Assembly (NCBI GenBank): GCA_946478765.1
Contig: CAMLDH010000222.1
Location: forward strand, 1-6,500
From: an uncultured Oxalobacteraceae bacterium
GTDB taxonomy: Bacteria; Pseudomonadota; Gammaproteobacteria; Burkholderiales; Burkholderiaceae
Direction of reading: 5' to 3'
Length of the DNA stretch: 6,500 nucleotides
The position numbers and the translations under genes were made by a program. Below the pieces are notes generated by a model. It was not told where the DNA came from. It searched no databases and was given only the letters and a program-made list of their open reading frames with translations. Of the stretch, positions 1 to 6,409 are shown in pieces; position 1 is the stretch's first letter, and the number at the start of each line of letters is the position of its first letter.

Positions 1-30
1 TGGCCCAATAAGTTTCACTGCCAAACCTTG

Positions 31-687
31 TCAAGTAATCAAAAACGCCATCCGCGTCCCCGACAAGTCAAGCACATCACCATCAGCCATCGAAAATGCG
101 CCGGCACCGATCGATTGCCCATTCACCAACGGATAAGCATCGCCTTCGACATGCGTAATGCTGTAACCATGCGTGCCACGGGTAATCACCGCCACCTGTA
201 CACCCGGCCGCCCGATCGTCGTCAGTACTTTGGTGAGTGCGACCTCCTTGCCGGCACTGGCGCCATTCAGCACCTTGACGACAGCTCGTCTCTTGCGCGG
301 ATCGGCTTTCGTCGGGTCGCCATGGCGCTGATGCTCAAAGACGCTGCCGTTGGATGAATCCGATGAGTGCGACGGACCTTCGGCGCCATTGTCGAGATTG
401 TCGTCGGTAACATACCTGATCCTGTACTGCGCCAATTCGACCACGTCGTTATCCTGCAAAAAATGCTTCCTTACAGGCTGGCCGTGAATTTGCGTGCCGT
501 TGGTACTGTTCAAGTCTTCCAGATAGGCGTCGTCGAGGATCGTGACGATTACCGCATGTTCGGCGCTGACGGCCAGGCTATCGAGGACGATGTCATTGTG
601 GGGATGGCGGCCAATGGTGATGCGTTCTTTTGACAGGATCATCTCCTGCAATACGGTACCGTCCTTCGTGAGGATGATCTTTGCCAC
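31..687 (-). CDS. Two-FHA-domain phosphopeptide-binding signalling protein
   Basis: A 218-residue cytoplasmic protein with no signal peptide or membrane segment. The N-terminal FHA domain (about residues 5-92) shows the canonical landmarks: G26-R27 after the first strands, S41 and H44 (SAEH), and N60 plus N63-G64 (LNSTNG). These residues form the phosphothreonine-binding face of FHA domains. A Ser/Asp/Gly-rich linker (about 95-132) leads to a second FHA-like fold (about 134-217) with G159-R160 and N189-G190 but no clear SxxH motif, so it may be degenerate. The start is GTG, chosen because a good ribosome-binding site (GGAGAG, plus-strand 695-700) lies 7 nt upstream and the FHA fold begins at once. 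It follows the PP2C phosphatase gene after a 438-bp gap, which suggests a Ser/Thr phosphorylation circuit; the partner kinase is not visible. The FHA assignment is secure, the cellular process is unknown. Confidence 0.93.
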   Translation of the reverse strand: MAKIILTKDGTVLQEMILSKERITIGRHPHNDIVLDSLAVSAEHAVIVTILDDAYLEDLNSTNGTQIHGQPVRKHFLQDNDVVELAQYRIRYVTDDNLDNGAEGPSHSSDSSNGSVFEHQRHGDPTKADPRKRRAVVKVLNGASAGKEVALTKVLTTIGRPGVQVAVITRGTHGYSITHVEGDAYPLVNGQSIGAGAFSMADGDVLDLSGTRMAFLIT

Positions 688-863
688 TGTTTTTCTCTCC
701 GGCTACTCTGCCGATTCTGATTATCTGGCTGATGTTACGTATTTGCCCGCTTTTTTCTGCCTGTGTAGGCGGGTACTTGTGTATTTTTGTGGATATCTAT
801 CCCCCCGTCATTCCCTGCCGCAATATTGTTCGACACGATGTTTGCTTAGCGCCTGCGTTAGAG
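688..863. other. Non-coding part of the PP2C–FHA gap
   Basis: No credible gene was found here on either strand; the short open frames have no ribosome-binding site or recognisable protein. It serves as the leader of the FHA gene on the minus strand. The only local structure seen is a weak nested repeat in which a 5-bp cccgc/gcggg pair encloses gcct/aggc, around plus 748-775. I see no confident promoter. Confidence 0.5.
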
Positions 864-1034
864 GCTCCTTCCCCTTCAAGGGGGCGTAGCAGGGAATTCG
901 GATCGCATGCGATCCGCCTGCGGAGCGGATTGCGCTTGCAAGCGCAATCCTCTTGGTTGGGATGGGGATGGGTTTTCATATTGCTGCGTTTTAACCCATC
1001 CCCACCCTAACCCTCCCCTTGAAGGGGAGGGAAT
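864..1034. repeat. Composite inverted-repeat (MITE/REP-like) intergenic element
   Basis: The element is built of two inverted copies of one motif. The right copy (993-1033) is compact: its outer palindrome, a 21-nt inverted repeat with 10-nt arms and a single centre base (1011-1031, arm ccctcccctt), abuts the arm aacccatccccaccctaacc (993-1012). The left copy has the same palindrome in the opposite sense (ccccttcaagggg, 871-883) and the same arm (955-974, matching 18 of 20 bases), but about 70 bp separates them. That extra segment contains a 16-nt perfect palindrome (900-915) and a 24-nt perfect palindrome (927-950). The arms flank a short loop (975-992), so either strand could fold into a long hairpin with side stems. 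There is no transposase gene and no clear target duplication. It is probably a dispersed non-autonomous repeat; similar G/C-rich palindromic intergenic repeats are common in Burkholderiales. Confidence 0.75.
900..950. repeat. Tandem perfect palindromes (16 nt and 24 nt)
   Basis: ggatcgcatgcgatcc (900-915) is a perfect 16-nt palindrome. Positions 927-950, with half-site ggattgcgcttg, are a perfect 24-nt palindrome. Between them atccgc (912-917) and gcggat (925-930) form a third inverted pair that overlaps both, and tccgc/gcgga (913-917/920-924) a fourth. The segment lies inside the left copy of the larger repeat at 864-1034 and could switch between mutually exclusive foldings. Confidence 0.85.
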
Positions 1035-1074
1035 ACGGCGGCTGGAACACGTCAGCAAATAATCAAATGTAATT

Positions 1075-1116
1075 CGCGCCAACCCGCAAGCAGGCACGAA
1101 AAAGAAGCTTGGCGCG
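1075..1116 (-). terminator. Inverted repeat just after the PP2C gene
   Basis: cgcgccaa (1075-1082) and ttggcgcg (1109-1116) are perfect 8-bp complements separated by 26 nt. The stem begins about 9 nt after the phosphatase stop codon, and the sequence after it on the minus strand is A/T-rich (aattacatttgatt). The long loop and absence of a true U-run make this a weak terminator or a 3'-end-protecting structure rather than a classical intrinsic terminator. Confidence 0.4.
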
Positions 1117-1125
1117 CAACATCAA

Positions 1126-1944
1126 TTATCTGACCCAGTTCAACATCCGTCCAAACAAGCCGTCTGCTTCGGCGTCGCTTGATTGCACTTTCACCAGAAC
1201 GACCGAGGTATTATCGCGGCCGCCATTGTCATTTGCCCGTTGTATGAGCGCATCACACGCGGCGTCAAGATCGGTTCCGAGGCGATTCAGGATCTCGCTG
1301 ATTTCCTGTGTCGACAACATGTCGGACAAGCCATCGGAACATAGCAGATACAGATCGTCCGGTTTGATTTGATGTTCATGGACTTCTACCGCGAGTTGGG
1401 CATCGACGCCGACGGCCCGGGTGATGAGATTGCGGTGCGGGGAAAAGCGGGCGCTTTCCTGGTCAATTAATCCGGCATCGATCTGCTCCTGCAACAGCGA
1501 GTGATCGCGTGTCATTCTGGTCAACGTCTCTTGCCGCAATCGGTACAGCCTGGAGTCGCCTACATGTGCGACGGCGACTTTATCGTGGTGGAACAAGGCC
1601 GTTACGACTGTGGTGCCCATCCCGCTATATTGCGGTTCGTTGCGCGCTGCTTCCAGAATGCTGCCATTGGCGCGCGCGACGGATGCGACGATCATCTGCT
1701 GAATTTGCCTGGGCGAATTGGCACGCGCATCCCAACTGAAATGACGCAATTGTTCTTCCAGCGATTCCTTGATGATTGCGGTTGCAATGGCGCTCGCTAT
1801 TTCACCTGCGTTGTAGCCACCCATGCCATCCGCCAGGATAGCCAGCCCATATTCGAGACTAAGCGCAATGGAGTCTTCATTATGCGAACGCATCAGGCCG
1901 GTATCGGTCTTGGCGGCAAATTGAAGCGCGACGTGATAAGCCAT
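1126..1944 (-). CDS. PP2C-family (PPM) Ser/Thr protein phosphatase
   Basis: A 272-residue soluble phosphatase of the Stp/PstP/PrpC type, which removes phosphate from Ser/Thr residues using a two-metal (Mn/Mg) centre. The PPM motifs occur in order: R19-S-H-N-E-D24; ADGMGG with the metal-ligand D39; GMGTT (108-112); HVGDSRLYR (127-135); DHSLLQEQ around 147-154; LITRAVG (173-179); CSDGLSDML with D204; and GRDNTS with D244. The expected metal-binding aspartates are all present, so it should be active. The length is typical of the bacterial single-domain form. The ATG at 1942-1944 is preceded by no clear Shine-Dalgarno sequence, but an in-frame stop lies about 50 nt upstream and no other ATG or GTG precedes the conserved N-terminus. 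It sits 107 bp after the TerC-like gene and precedes the FHA gene, its likely functional partner. A cognate kinase is expected but not seen. Confidence 0.96.
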   Translation of the reverse strand: MAYHVALQFAAKTDTGLMRSHNEDSIALSLEYGLAILADGMGGYNAGEIASAIATAIIKESLEEQLRHFSWDARANSPRQIQQMIVASVARANGSILEAARNEPQYSGMGTTVVTALFHHDKVAVAHVGDSRLYRLRQETLTRMTRDHSLLQEQIDAGLIDQESARFSPHRNLITRAVGVDAQLAVEVHEHQIKPDDLYLLCSDGLSDMLSTQEISEILNRLGTDLDAACDALIQRANDNGGRDNTSVVLVKVQSSDAEADGLFGRMLNWVR

Positions 1945-2007
1945 GTGCGTTATACGTTGCTGCCAGCGAATGAATACAAAATTACAGATCTCCGTCTAAG
2001 GGTCCGG

Positions 2008-2046
2008 GCAGCAATAAATTGGGTAATTATTTGCGTTGGTTGCTGC
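2008..2046 (-). terminator. Inverted repeat after the TerC-family gene
   Basis: gcagcaa (2008-2014) and ttgctgc (2040-2046) are perfect 7-bp complements starting a few bases beyond the stop codon. The 25-nt A/T-rich interior can pair further through aatt/aatt with bulges. On the minus strand no U-run follows, so termination is uncertain. Confidence 0.35.
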
Positions 2047-2051
2047 AAACG

Positions 2052-2780
2052 CTAGCGCTTGGAGTCCGTTTGTCTTCTTGCCAGCCAATGTCCGATCGCC
2101 ACCACAGCAAAGGCGCCGATCAGTCCCGGGACACTGATCAGCATACCCAAGCCCGGAATGAGAACACCTTGATAGGGTAAATTCGCTTGTATCCATGGCG
2201 TCAACCCGACATCGGTAAACACCATGCCGCCGGCCAAATATCCCAACAACGCTGCACCGAGCGTGATGATCAGCGGGAAGCGCTCCATCAATTTCAGGAC
2301 GAGCGTGCTGCCCCATACGATGATCGGGATGCTGACCGCGATGCCGAAAATGACCAGCGCCAGCCGATAATTGCCGCCCGCGTGCTCGGCCGCGCTGGCG
2401 ACCGCAATCACATTGTCGACGCTCATCACCAGATCTGCCACCACGATGGTTTTGATGGCGGCCAGCAGGCGATCGCTGGCCGGAATGTCGCCATGGCTAT
2501 CCTCGGTGTCCGCCAATAGCTTGATGCCGATCCAGAACAACAGCAAGCCGCCCGCCAGCTTGAGGTAAGGCACCTGCAACAGGGTGACGGCAAACGTGAT
2601 CAATGCGATTCGTATCGCAATTGCGCCAAATGTGCCCCAAAGAATTCCTTTGAAACGCAGCTTGGGCGGCAAGTTGCGACAGGCGAGCGCAATCACGATC
2701 GCGTTATCGCCCCCCAGTAAAATATCGATCAGAATAATCTGGCCGACTGCAAGCCAATTTAATTCGAGCAAAAAATCCAT
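2052..2780 (-). CDS. TerC/YjbE-family integral membrane metal transporter
   Basis: A 242-residue inner-membrane protein with about seven hydrophobic segments (roughly 8-30, 45-68, 72-90, 108-130, 140-162, 169-188 and 207-233). The family signatures are clear: an acidic GGDNA motif (23-27) in the first membrane segment with D19 nearby, and the pseudo-symmetric SVDN motif (120-123) with D116 in the fourth. These membrane-embedded aspartates are the presumed metal-binding residues. The form matches the short YjbE/YkoY-type TerC proteins, several of which are linked to Mn(II) efflux or metallation of exported proteins; the substrate here is inferred. The ATG at 2778-2780 has only a weak upstream GGAA(A). 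It lies 98 bp after sucD, beyond a strong hairpin. I see no match to the yybP-ykoY Mn riboswitch that often precedes such genes. Confidence 0.93.
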   Translation of the reverse strand: MDFLLELNWLAVGQIILIDILLGGDNAIVIALACRNLPPKLRFKGILWGTFGAIAIRIALITFAVTLLQVPYLKLAGGLLLFWIGIKLLADTEDSHGDIPASDRLLAAIKTIVVADLVMSVDNVIAVASAAEHAGGNYRLALVIFGIAVSIPIIVWGSTLVLKLMERFPLIITLGAALLGYLAGGMVFTDVGLTPWIQANLPYQGVLIPGLGMLISVPGLIGAFAVVAIGHWLARRQTDSKR

Positions 2781-2812
2781 ACGCTTTCCGAATTGTCGCG
2801 CTCCAAATACTA

Positions 2813-2832
2813 CGGGGAGCCGAAGCTCCCCG
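2813..2832 (-). terminator. Hairpin with UUCG tetraloop after sucD
   Basis: On the minus strand cggggagc–ttcg–gctccccg forms a perfect 8-bp GC-rich stem closed by C-UUCG-G, an extra-stable tetraloop. It starts about 46 nt after the sucD stop, and a smaller cgctt/aagcg hairpin lies between them. The sequence after it (tagtatttgg) is only moderately U-rich, so it may be an imperfect intrinsic terminator or a stabilising 3' end of the sucCD mRNA, with partial read-through into the TerC-family gene. Confidence 0.6.
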
Positions 2833-2878
2833 CAAGCCGCTTTTGAAGCGCTCAGCTCTGGGTGTAATCAGACAGCAA

Positions 2879-3760
2879 TTACAACATCGCCTTTAACAAA
2901 CGCGCCATCTCGGACGGGTTTTTGGTTGCCTTGATACCGCACTCTTCCATGATGTCGAGTTTGGCTTGCGCGGTATCGGCGCCGCCCGAAATCAAAGCGC
3001 CGGCATGGCCCATGCGTTTGCCTGGAGGCGCAGTGACGCCGGCGATGAAGACGACCACCGGCTTTTTCATGTTGTCCTTGACCCAGCGCGCGGCATTGGC
3101 TTCGTCCGGACCGCCGATTTCGCCGATCATGATGACCGCATCCGTGTCCGGATCGTCATTGAACGCTTTCATGATATCGATGTGCTTCAAACCATTGATC
3201 GGATCGCCACCAATGCCGACGGCAGACGATTGGCCCAAACCCAATGCAGTCAACTGACCGACGGCTTCATAGGTCAAGGTACCGGAACGCGACACGACGC
3301 CGATCCGGCCTTTCTTGTGGATGTGGCCTGGCATGATGCCGATCTTGATTTCATCCGGCGTAATCAGGCCGGGGCAGTTCGGGCCGAGCAGCTTGGTTCT
3401 GCTGCCGGCTTTGGCCATGCGGTCCTTCAACGCGAGCATGTCACGTACCGGGATGCCTTCCGTGATGCAGATGGCCAGATCGAGGTCGGCTTCGACCGCT
3501 TCCCAGATCGCAGCGGCAGCGCCGGCCGGCGGGACGTAAATCACCGACACGTTGGCGCCGGTTTCTTTTTTGGCTTGTGCGACGTTGGCAAAAATCGGGA
3601 TGCCTTCGAAATCTTCGCCCGCTTTTTTCGGGTTCACGCCAGCGACGAAGCAGTTCTTGCCATTCGCATATTCGCGGCACATGCGCGTGTGGAATTGCCC
3701 GGTCTTGCCGGTAATGCCTTGGGTAACGACTTTAGTGTCTTTATTGATCAGGATCGACAT
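2879..3760 (-). CDS. sucD: Succinyl-CoA synthetase (ADP-forming) alpha subunit
   Basis: A 293-residue cytoplasmic subunit, close to the E. coli length of 289. With SucC it interconverts succinyl-CoA and succinate with substrate-level phosphorylation in the TCA cycle. The N-terminal CoA-binding Rossmann domain shows GITGKTGQFHT (15-25) and later VPPAG (76-80) and CITEGIP (98-104). The C-terminal ligase domain contains GPNCPG (126-131), SRSGTLTYE (157-165), GIGGDP (182-187) and GEIGG (213-217). The phosphorylated histidine lies in KRMGHAGALI (H252, equivalent to E. coli H246). The ATG at 3758-3760 has a good ribosome-binding site, GAGGA, 5 nt upstream (3766-3770). It follows sucC by 108 bp, unusually far for this pair, but both are surely expressed together. 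Confidence 0.99.
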   Translation of the reverse strand: MSILINKDTKVVTQGITGKTGQFHTRMCREYANGKNCFVAGVNPKKAGEDFEGIPIFANVAQAKKETGANVSVIYVPPAGAAAAIWEAVEADLDLAICITEGIPVRDMLALKDRMAKAGSRTKLLGPNCPGLITPDEIKIGIMPGHIHKKGRIGVVSRSGTLTYEAVGQLTALGLGQSSAVGIGGDPINGLKHIDIMKAFNDDPDTDAVIMIGEIGGPDEANAARWVKDNMKKPVVVFIAGVTAPPGKRMGHAGALISGGADTAQAKLDIMEECGIKATKNPSEMARLLKAML

Positions 3761-3784
3761 GTTTTTCCTCTAATTTGTTGGGGG

Positions 3785-3827
3785 CGGAGCGGACCGCGTA
3801 GGTGGAGCCGCCTAGGCTAACGCTCCG
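3785..3827. repeat. Nested inverted repeat in the sucC–sucD spacer
   Basis: cggagcg (3785-3791) and cgctccg (3821-3827) are perfect 7-bp complements. Inside them taggtgg/ccgccta (3799-3805/3808-3814) forms a second stem with one wobble (G·U read on the plus strand, C·A on the minus). The palindrome gcctaggc lies at 3810-3817. The structure sits mid-spacer, well clear of the sucD ribosome-binding site. It could be an mRNA processing or stabilising element, or a small dispersed repeat. Confidence 0.55.
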
Positions 3828-3868
3828 TTTAAGCAGACGCTGCCCGCTCTGTCCCGCAATAAATATTG

Positions 3869-5035
3869 TTATTTTCCGTTGGCCGCAGCAACAACCTTTT
3901 GCGCAGCCTCTTCCATCGTGTCAGCCGAAATGATCGGCAGGCCGGAGTCGGCCAGCATTTTCTTGCCGATGTCTTCGTTGGTGCCTTTCATGCGCACCAC
4001 CAGCGGCACTTGCAGCGACACGGCCTTGGACGCGGTAATCACGCCTTCGGCGATCACGTCGCAGCGCATGATGCCGCCGAAAATATTGACCAGGATTGCT
4101 TTCAGGCCAGGATTTTTCAACATGATCTTGAACGCTTCCGTGACTTTCTCGGCAGTGGCGCCGCCGCCGACGTCGAGGAAGTTGGCGGGCTCGCCGCCGA
4201 ACAGTTTGATGGTGTCCATGGTGGCCATCGCCAGCCCGGCGCCGTTCACCAGGCAGCCGATATTGCCGTCGAGCGAGATGTACGCGAGGTCGAACTTGGA
4301 GGCTTCGACTTCGGCCGGATCTTCTTCATCGAGATCGCGGTACGCGACGATTTCCGGCTGACGGTACAACGCGTTGGAATCGAAGTTGAATTTGGCGTCG
4401 AGCGCAATGACCTTGCCGGAACCGGTCAGGATCAACGGGTTGATTTCGGCCAGCGAGGCGTCGGTTTCCCAATACGCTTTGTACAAGCCTTGGAGCTGCA
4501 CGCGGGCGTCGGCAATCGATGCGGGAGGAATGCCGATCTTGGCCGAGATCGCGTCGGCTTCGGCATCGGTCAGGCCGATCGCCGGATCGATCGCGATCTG
4601 GTGTATCAGTTCCGGATGTTTTTCCGCGACTTCTTCAATGTCCATGCCGCCTTCGCTGGACGCCATCAGCACCACACGCTGGCTGACGCGATCGGTGACC
4701 ATGCTGACGTACAGTTCTTTCTTGATGTCGGCGCCTTCTTCGACCAGCAGGCGGCGCACTTTCTGGCCTTCCGGGCCAGTCTGATGCGTGACGAGCTGCA
4801 TGCCCATGATGGCATTGGCATATTCCTTCACCTGTTCGAGCGACTTGGCGACTTTTACGCCGCCACCCTTGCCGCGGCCACCGGCGTGGATTTGAGCCTT
4901 GACGACCCAGACCGGACCGCCGAGTGTTTCGGCTGCTTTCACCGCTTCATCAACGGTGAGACACGGAATGCCGCGCGGAACCGTCACTCCGAACTTGCGG
5001 AGGATTTCTTTGCCCTGGTACTCATGGATTTTCAT
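3869..5035 (-). CDS. sucC: Succinyl-CoA synthetase (ADP-forming) beta subunit
   Basis: A 388-residue subunit, exactly the length of E. coli SucC. It supplies the nucleotide-binding ATP-grasp domain and the succinate site of the heterotetrameric TCA-cycle enzyme. The start [10 protein letters not shown] is family-typical. ATP-grasp residues include K46 (VVKAQIH) and the glycine-rich GGRGKGGG (52-59); the Mg ligands N199 (EINP) and D213 (ALDAKF) fall at the E. coli positions. The C-terminal ligase domain shows [14 protein letters not shown] (257-270), FLDVGGGAT (286-294) and [10 protein letters not shown] (317-326), and RMKGTNED (348-355) closes the succinate site. The ATG at 5033-5035 has an AAGGGA ribosome-binding site 7 nt upstream (5043-5048). 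It lies 46 bp after the DUF2889 gene, so it is probably transcribed with it, and is followed by sucD. Confidence 0.99.
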   Translation of the reverse strand: MKIHEYQGKEILRKFGVTVPRGIPCLTVDEAVKAAETLGGPVWVVKAQIHAGGRGKGGGVKVAKSLEQVKEYANAIMGMQLVTHQTGPEGQKVRRLLVEEGADIKKELYVSMVTDRVSQRVVLMASSEGGMDIEEVAEKHPELIHQIAIDPAIGLTDAEADAISAKIGIPPASIADARVQLQGLYKAYWETDASLAEINPLILTGSGKVIALDAKFNFDSNALYRQPEIVAYRDLDEEDPAEVEASKFDLAYISLDGNIGCLVNGAGLAMATMDTIKLFGGEPANFLDVGGGATAEKVTEAFKIMLKNPGLKAILVNIFGGIMRCDVIAEGVITASKAVSLQVPLVVRMKGTNEDIGKKMLADSGLPIISADTMEEAAQKVVAAANGK

Positions 5036-5071
5036 GCGAGCTTCCCTTCAGACGCTAATTGAAAAAAACTT

Positions 5072-5092
5072 ACTGGATTGACTAACTGGATT
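5072..5092. repeat. Short direct repeat at the DUF2889 gene end
   Basis: actggatt occurs at 5072-5079 and 5085-5092, a 13-bp period spanning the stop codon of the DUF2889 gene. This is a small duplication or chance repeat with no evident role. Confidence 0.4.
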
Positions 5093-5663
5093 CTGACCCG
5101 GAGGCCAATTTGATTGCCCAACGCGGGTAATATTTTGCAACCGCTGCACCGTCGGTACGCAATGCATGGCAGCGGTCAAGTTGGAACGGCTTTTGGTCTT
5201 GTTCGTTAGCGCTTGCGCCATCGCGCGTATCGATTACGTCGCCGGCAAATGCCTGGACCGCCGCGGTCGGAAGGACTTGCGCGAGTTCGGTCAGATGGGT
5301 ACAGCCTGCGGTGCCGGACAGACGCTCCTTGAGGCTCTGCCGAAACCCTTTCAGCAAATTGAGTCCGACCAGCTTTTTGTAGGCAGGCCCGATCGTGTCG
5401 CAATATGTTGGGTAGGGAACAGCATCGGAGACCGCTTCGGCGTCAACAATGATCATTCGGGTATCGATTGTCACGCGCAGCCAGAGATCGTGCAAGGGCG
5501 CGCCGATCGGCCGTATGCCGGACGCCGGTTTGACGTCACGCGTCTTGATGTCGGTGATATGGGCGTCGAGATCCCACAAGCCATCTGCGCGTGCAAACGC
5601 TTCGACTTGTATGGCGCGAGTGTGCTTCAGCGCACGACGGGAAATCGGTTGAGACAGGGGCAT
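5082..5663 (-). CDS. DUF2889 domain-containing protein
   Basis: A 193-residue protein from the preferred start. It matches the uncharacterised DUF2889 family, often found beside recX and sucCD in Burkholderiales; no biochemical role is known to me. Recognisable family features are HTRAI (14-18), RADGLWDLDAHITD (25-38), PLHDLW (56-61), the AGCTHLTEL block with a conserved Cys-His (119-127), and the C-terminal PFQLDRCHAL (159-168) with YPRW (179-182). The start at 5661-5663 is chosen because family members usually begin MPLS followed by the HTR motif. It has no convincing ribosome-binding site. The frame stays open upstream, with alternative starts at ATG 5702, ATG 5744 and TTG 5756. The ATG-5702 version would add a hydrophobic leader resembling a signal peptide. 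sucC follows after 46 bp, implying co-transcription. Confidence 0.85.
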   Translation of the reverse strand: MPLSQPISRRALKHTRAIQVEAFARADGLWDLDAHITDIKTRDVKPASGIRPIGAPLHDLWLRVTIDTRMIIVDAEAVSDAVPYPTYCDTIGPAYKKLVGLNLLKGFRQSLKERLSGTAGCTHLTELAQVLPTAAVQAFAGDVIDTRDGASANEQDQKPFQLDRCHALRTDGAAVAKYYPRWAIKLASGSESS

Positions 5664-5767
5664 AAGGACCAATGCCAATAGAGCGGCAAAAATATGCCGC
5701 ATTTGCGTGTCGTTGGCGCAGCTTCTGCGACAACAGCCGCTCATGCGGCGCTGCAAAAAACCTCAAA

Positions 5768-5835
5768 AGTGTAGCACATGTCGGCAACCTGAAGCCATAC
5801 CGAGTATTCCTACGGCGACATAGTGGGGCGTTCAA
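5768..5835 (-). promoter_or_regulatory. Candidate promoter of the DUF2889–sucCD unit
   Basis: Two sigma70-like possibilities are visible on the minus strand. One is an extended −10, TGcTACACT (plus 5768-5776), without a good −35. The other is TTGAAC (5830-5835), 17 nt, then TAGGAA (5807-5812). Both lie in the 286-bp spacer between recX and the preferred DUF2889 start. The matches are imperfect; this is the most plausible place for a promoter driving the downstream genes. Confidence 0.35.
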
Positions 5836-5909
5836 TGTGCGATGACAGGAGTGGTAAATTGCAGACCAGGGCGCTCGCAAGACTACCATTGGCGGATTAG
5901 GTGCTGACT

Positions 5910-5930
5910 GCCGGCTGGAGCGGAACCGGC
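5910..5930 (-). terminator. Hairpin after recX
   Basis: On the minus strand gccggtt–ccgctcc–agccggc forms a 7-bp stem with one G·U pair and a 7-nt loop, beginning about 20 nt after the recX stop. No U-run follows (agtcagcacc), so it is not a classical intrinsic terminator; it could protect the 3' end of the mRNA or assist factor-dependent termination. Confidence 0.4.
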
Positions 5931-5949
5931 GTGACTCACTCGTCCGCGC

Positions 5950-6408
5950 TCACCCATCCGCCCCGTCAACTTCAGGCGTAAGGGCCGCTTTGATCGCGCG
6001 ATGCGAAAAGCCGCGCTGCTGCAAAAAGCGCATTTGCTTCGCGCGCTCAGCCGCATCCACTGGCGCACGGTCGAATTTCTTGCGCCAGACTTCGCGCGCG
6101 CGCGCAATTTCATCTTCGGCCAGATTCGCTTTGATGTCATGCAGTGCATCGCCGTCGATGCCATGGCTTTGCAGTTCGGAGAGAATGCGGCTATTGCCGA
6201 AGCGGGCGGCGCGCCGGTTGACCAGGGACTCTGAAAATCGCGTTTGCGACAGAAACTTGGCCGCTTCCAGTGCATCGAGCAAGGCTTCGATATCGTCGCC
6301 TTCCTGTGCATAACGGGACAGCTTGCGCGCCAATTCAAGACGGCTATGCTCGCGCGCGGCTAAATATCTCAGGGCCCGCGCTTTCAGGCTTATTTGCTGC
6401 CTTGCCAT
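5950..6408 (-). CDS. recX: Regulatory protein RecX
   Basis: A 152-residue, mostly helical cytoplasmic protein, somewhat shorter than E. coli RecX (166). RecX proteins bind the groove of RecA filaments and limit their extension and recombinase activity. The sequence shows the repeated three-helix pattern: [15 protein letters not shown] (12-26), a second repeat around [22 protein letters not shown] (50-71) with the adjoining [10 protein letters not shown], and a third ending [16 protein letters not shown] (128-143). Basic residues are abundant, as usual. The ATG at 6406-6408 has a weak AGG(CG) ribosome-binding site close upstream that is buried in an inverted repeat. recA is expected immediately upstream, beyond the window edge, by standard synteny. 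The short C-terminal tail is Gly/Asp-rich. Confidence 0.95.
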   Translation of the reverse strand: MARQQISLKARALRYLAAREHSRLELARKLSRYAQEGDDIEALLDALEAAKFLSQTRFSESLVNRRAARFGNSRILSELQSHGIDGDALHDIKANLAEDEIARAREVWRKKFDRAPVDAAERAKQMRFLQQRGFSHRAIKAALTPEVDGADG

Positions 6409-6409
6409 G

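Noticed and set aside
955..974. G-quadruplex in the G-rich arm of the repeat
   Set aside because: Only three runs of three or more G occur close together, so a three-tier quadruplex is not supported; the pairing with 993-1012 is the better explanation.
864..1034. CRISPR array or insertion sequence
   Set aside because: There is no regular direct repeat with spacers and no transposase gene; the structure is inverted and non-coding.
797..1097. Short open frames across the PP2C–FHA gap
   Set aside because: They translate the palindromic repeat itself (NPSPS/GLGWGW-type strings) and have no ribosome-binding site.
2781..2878. yybP-ykoY manganese riboswitch ahead of the TerC-family gene
   Set aside because: The spacer is only 98 bp and is largely taken up by simple hairpins; the conserved core motifs were not found.
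2966..3820. A 284-codon plus-strand open frame antisense to sucD
   Set aside because: Same reasoning: the sense strand encodes an unmistakable SucD with all catalytic motifs.
3785..3827. Integron attC-like site, because of ggctaac and flanking inverted repeats
   Set aside because: The core does not fit RYYYAAC/GTTRRRY in proper pairing, and it lies between two housekeeping genes of one operon.
3866..5062. A 398-codon plus-strand open frame antisense to the whole of sucC
   Set aside because: It mirrors the codon structure of a fully conserved sucC, its translation is rich in His/Arg/Asp/Phe as expected for an antisense shadow, and no recognisable domain or ribosome-binding site was seen.
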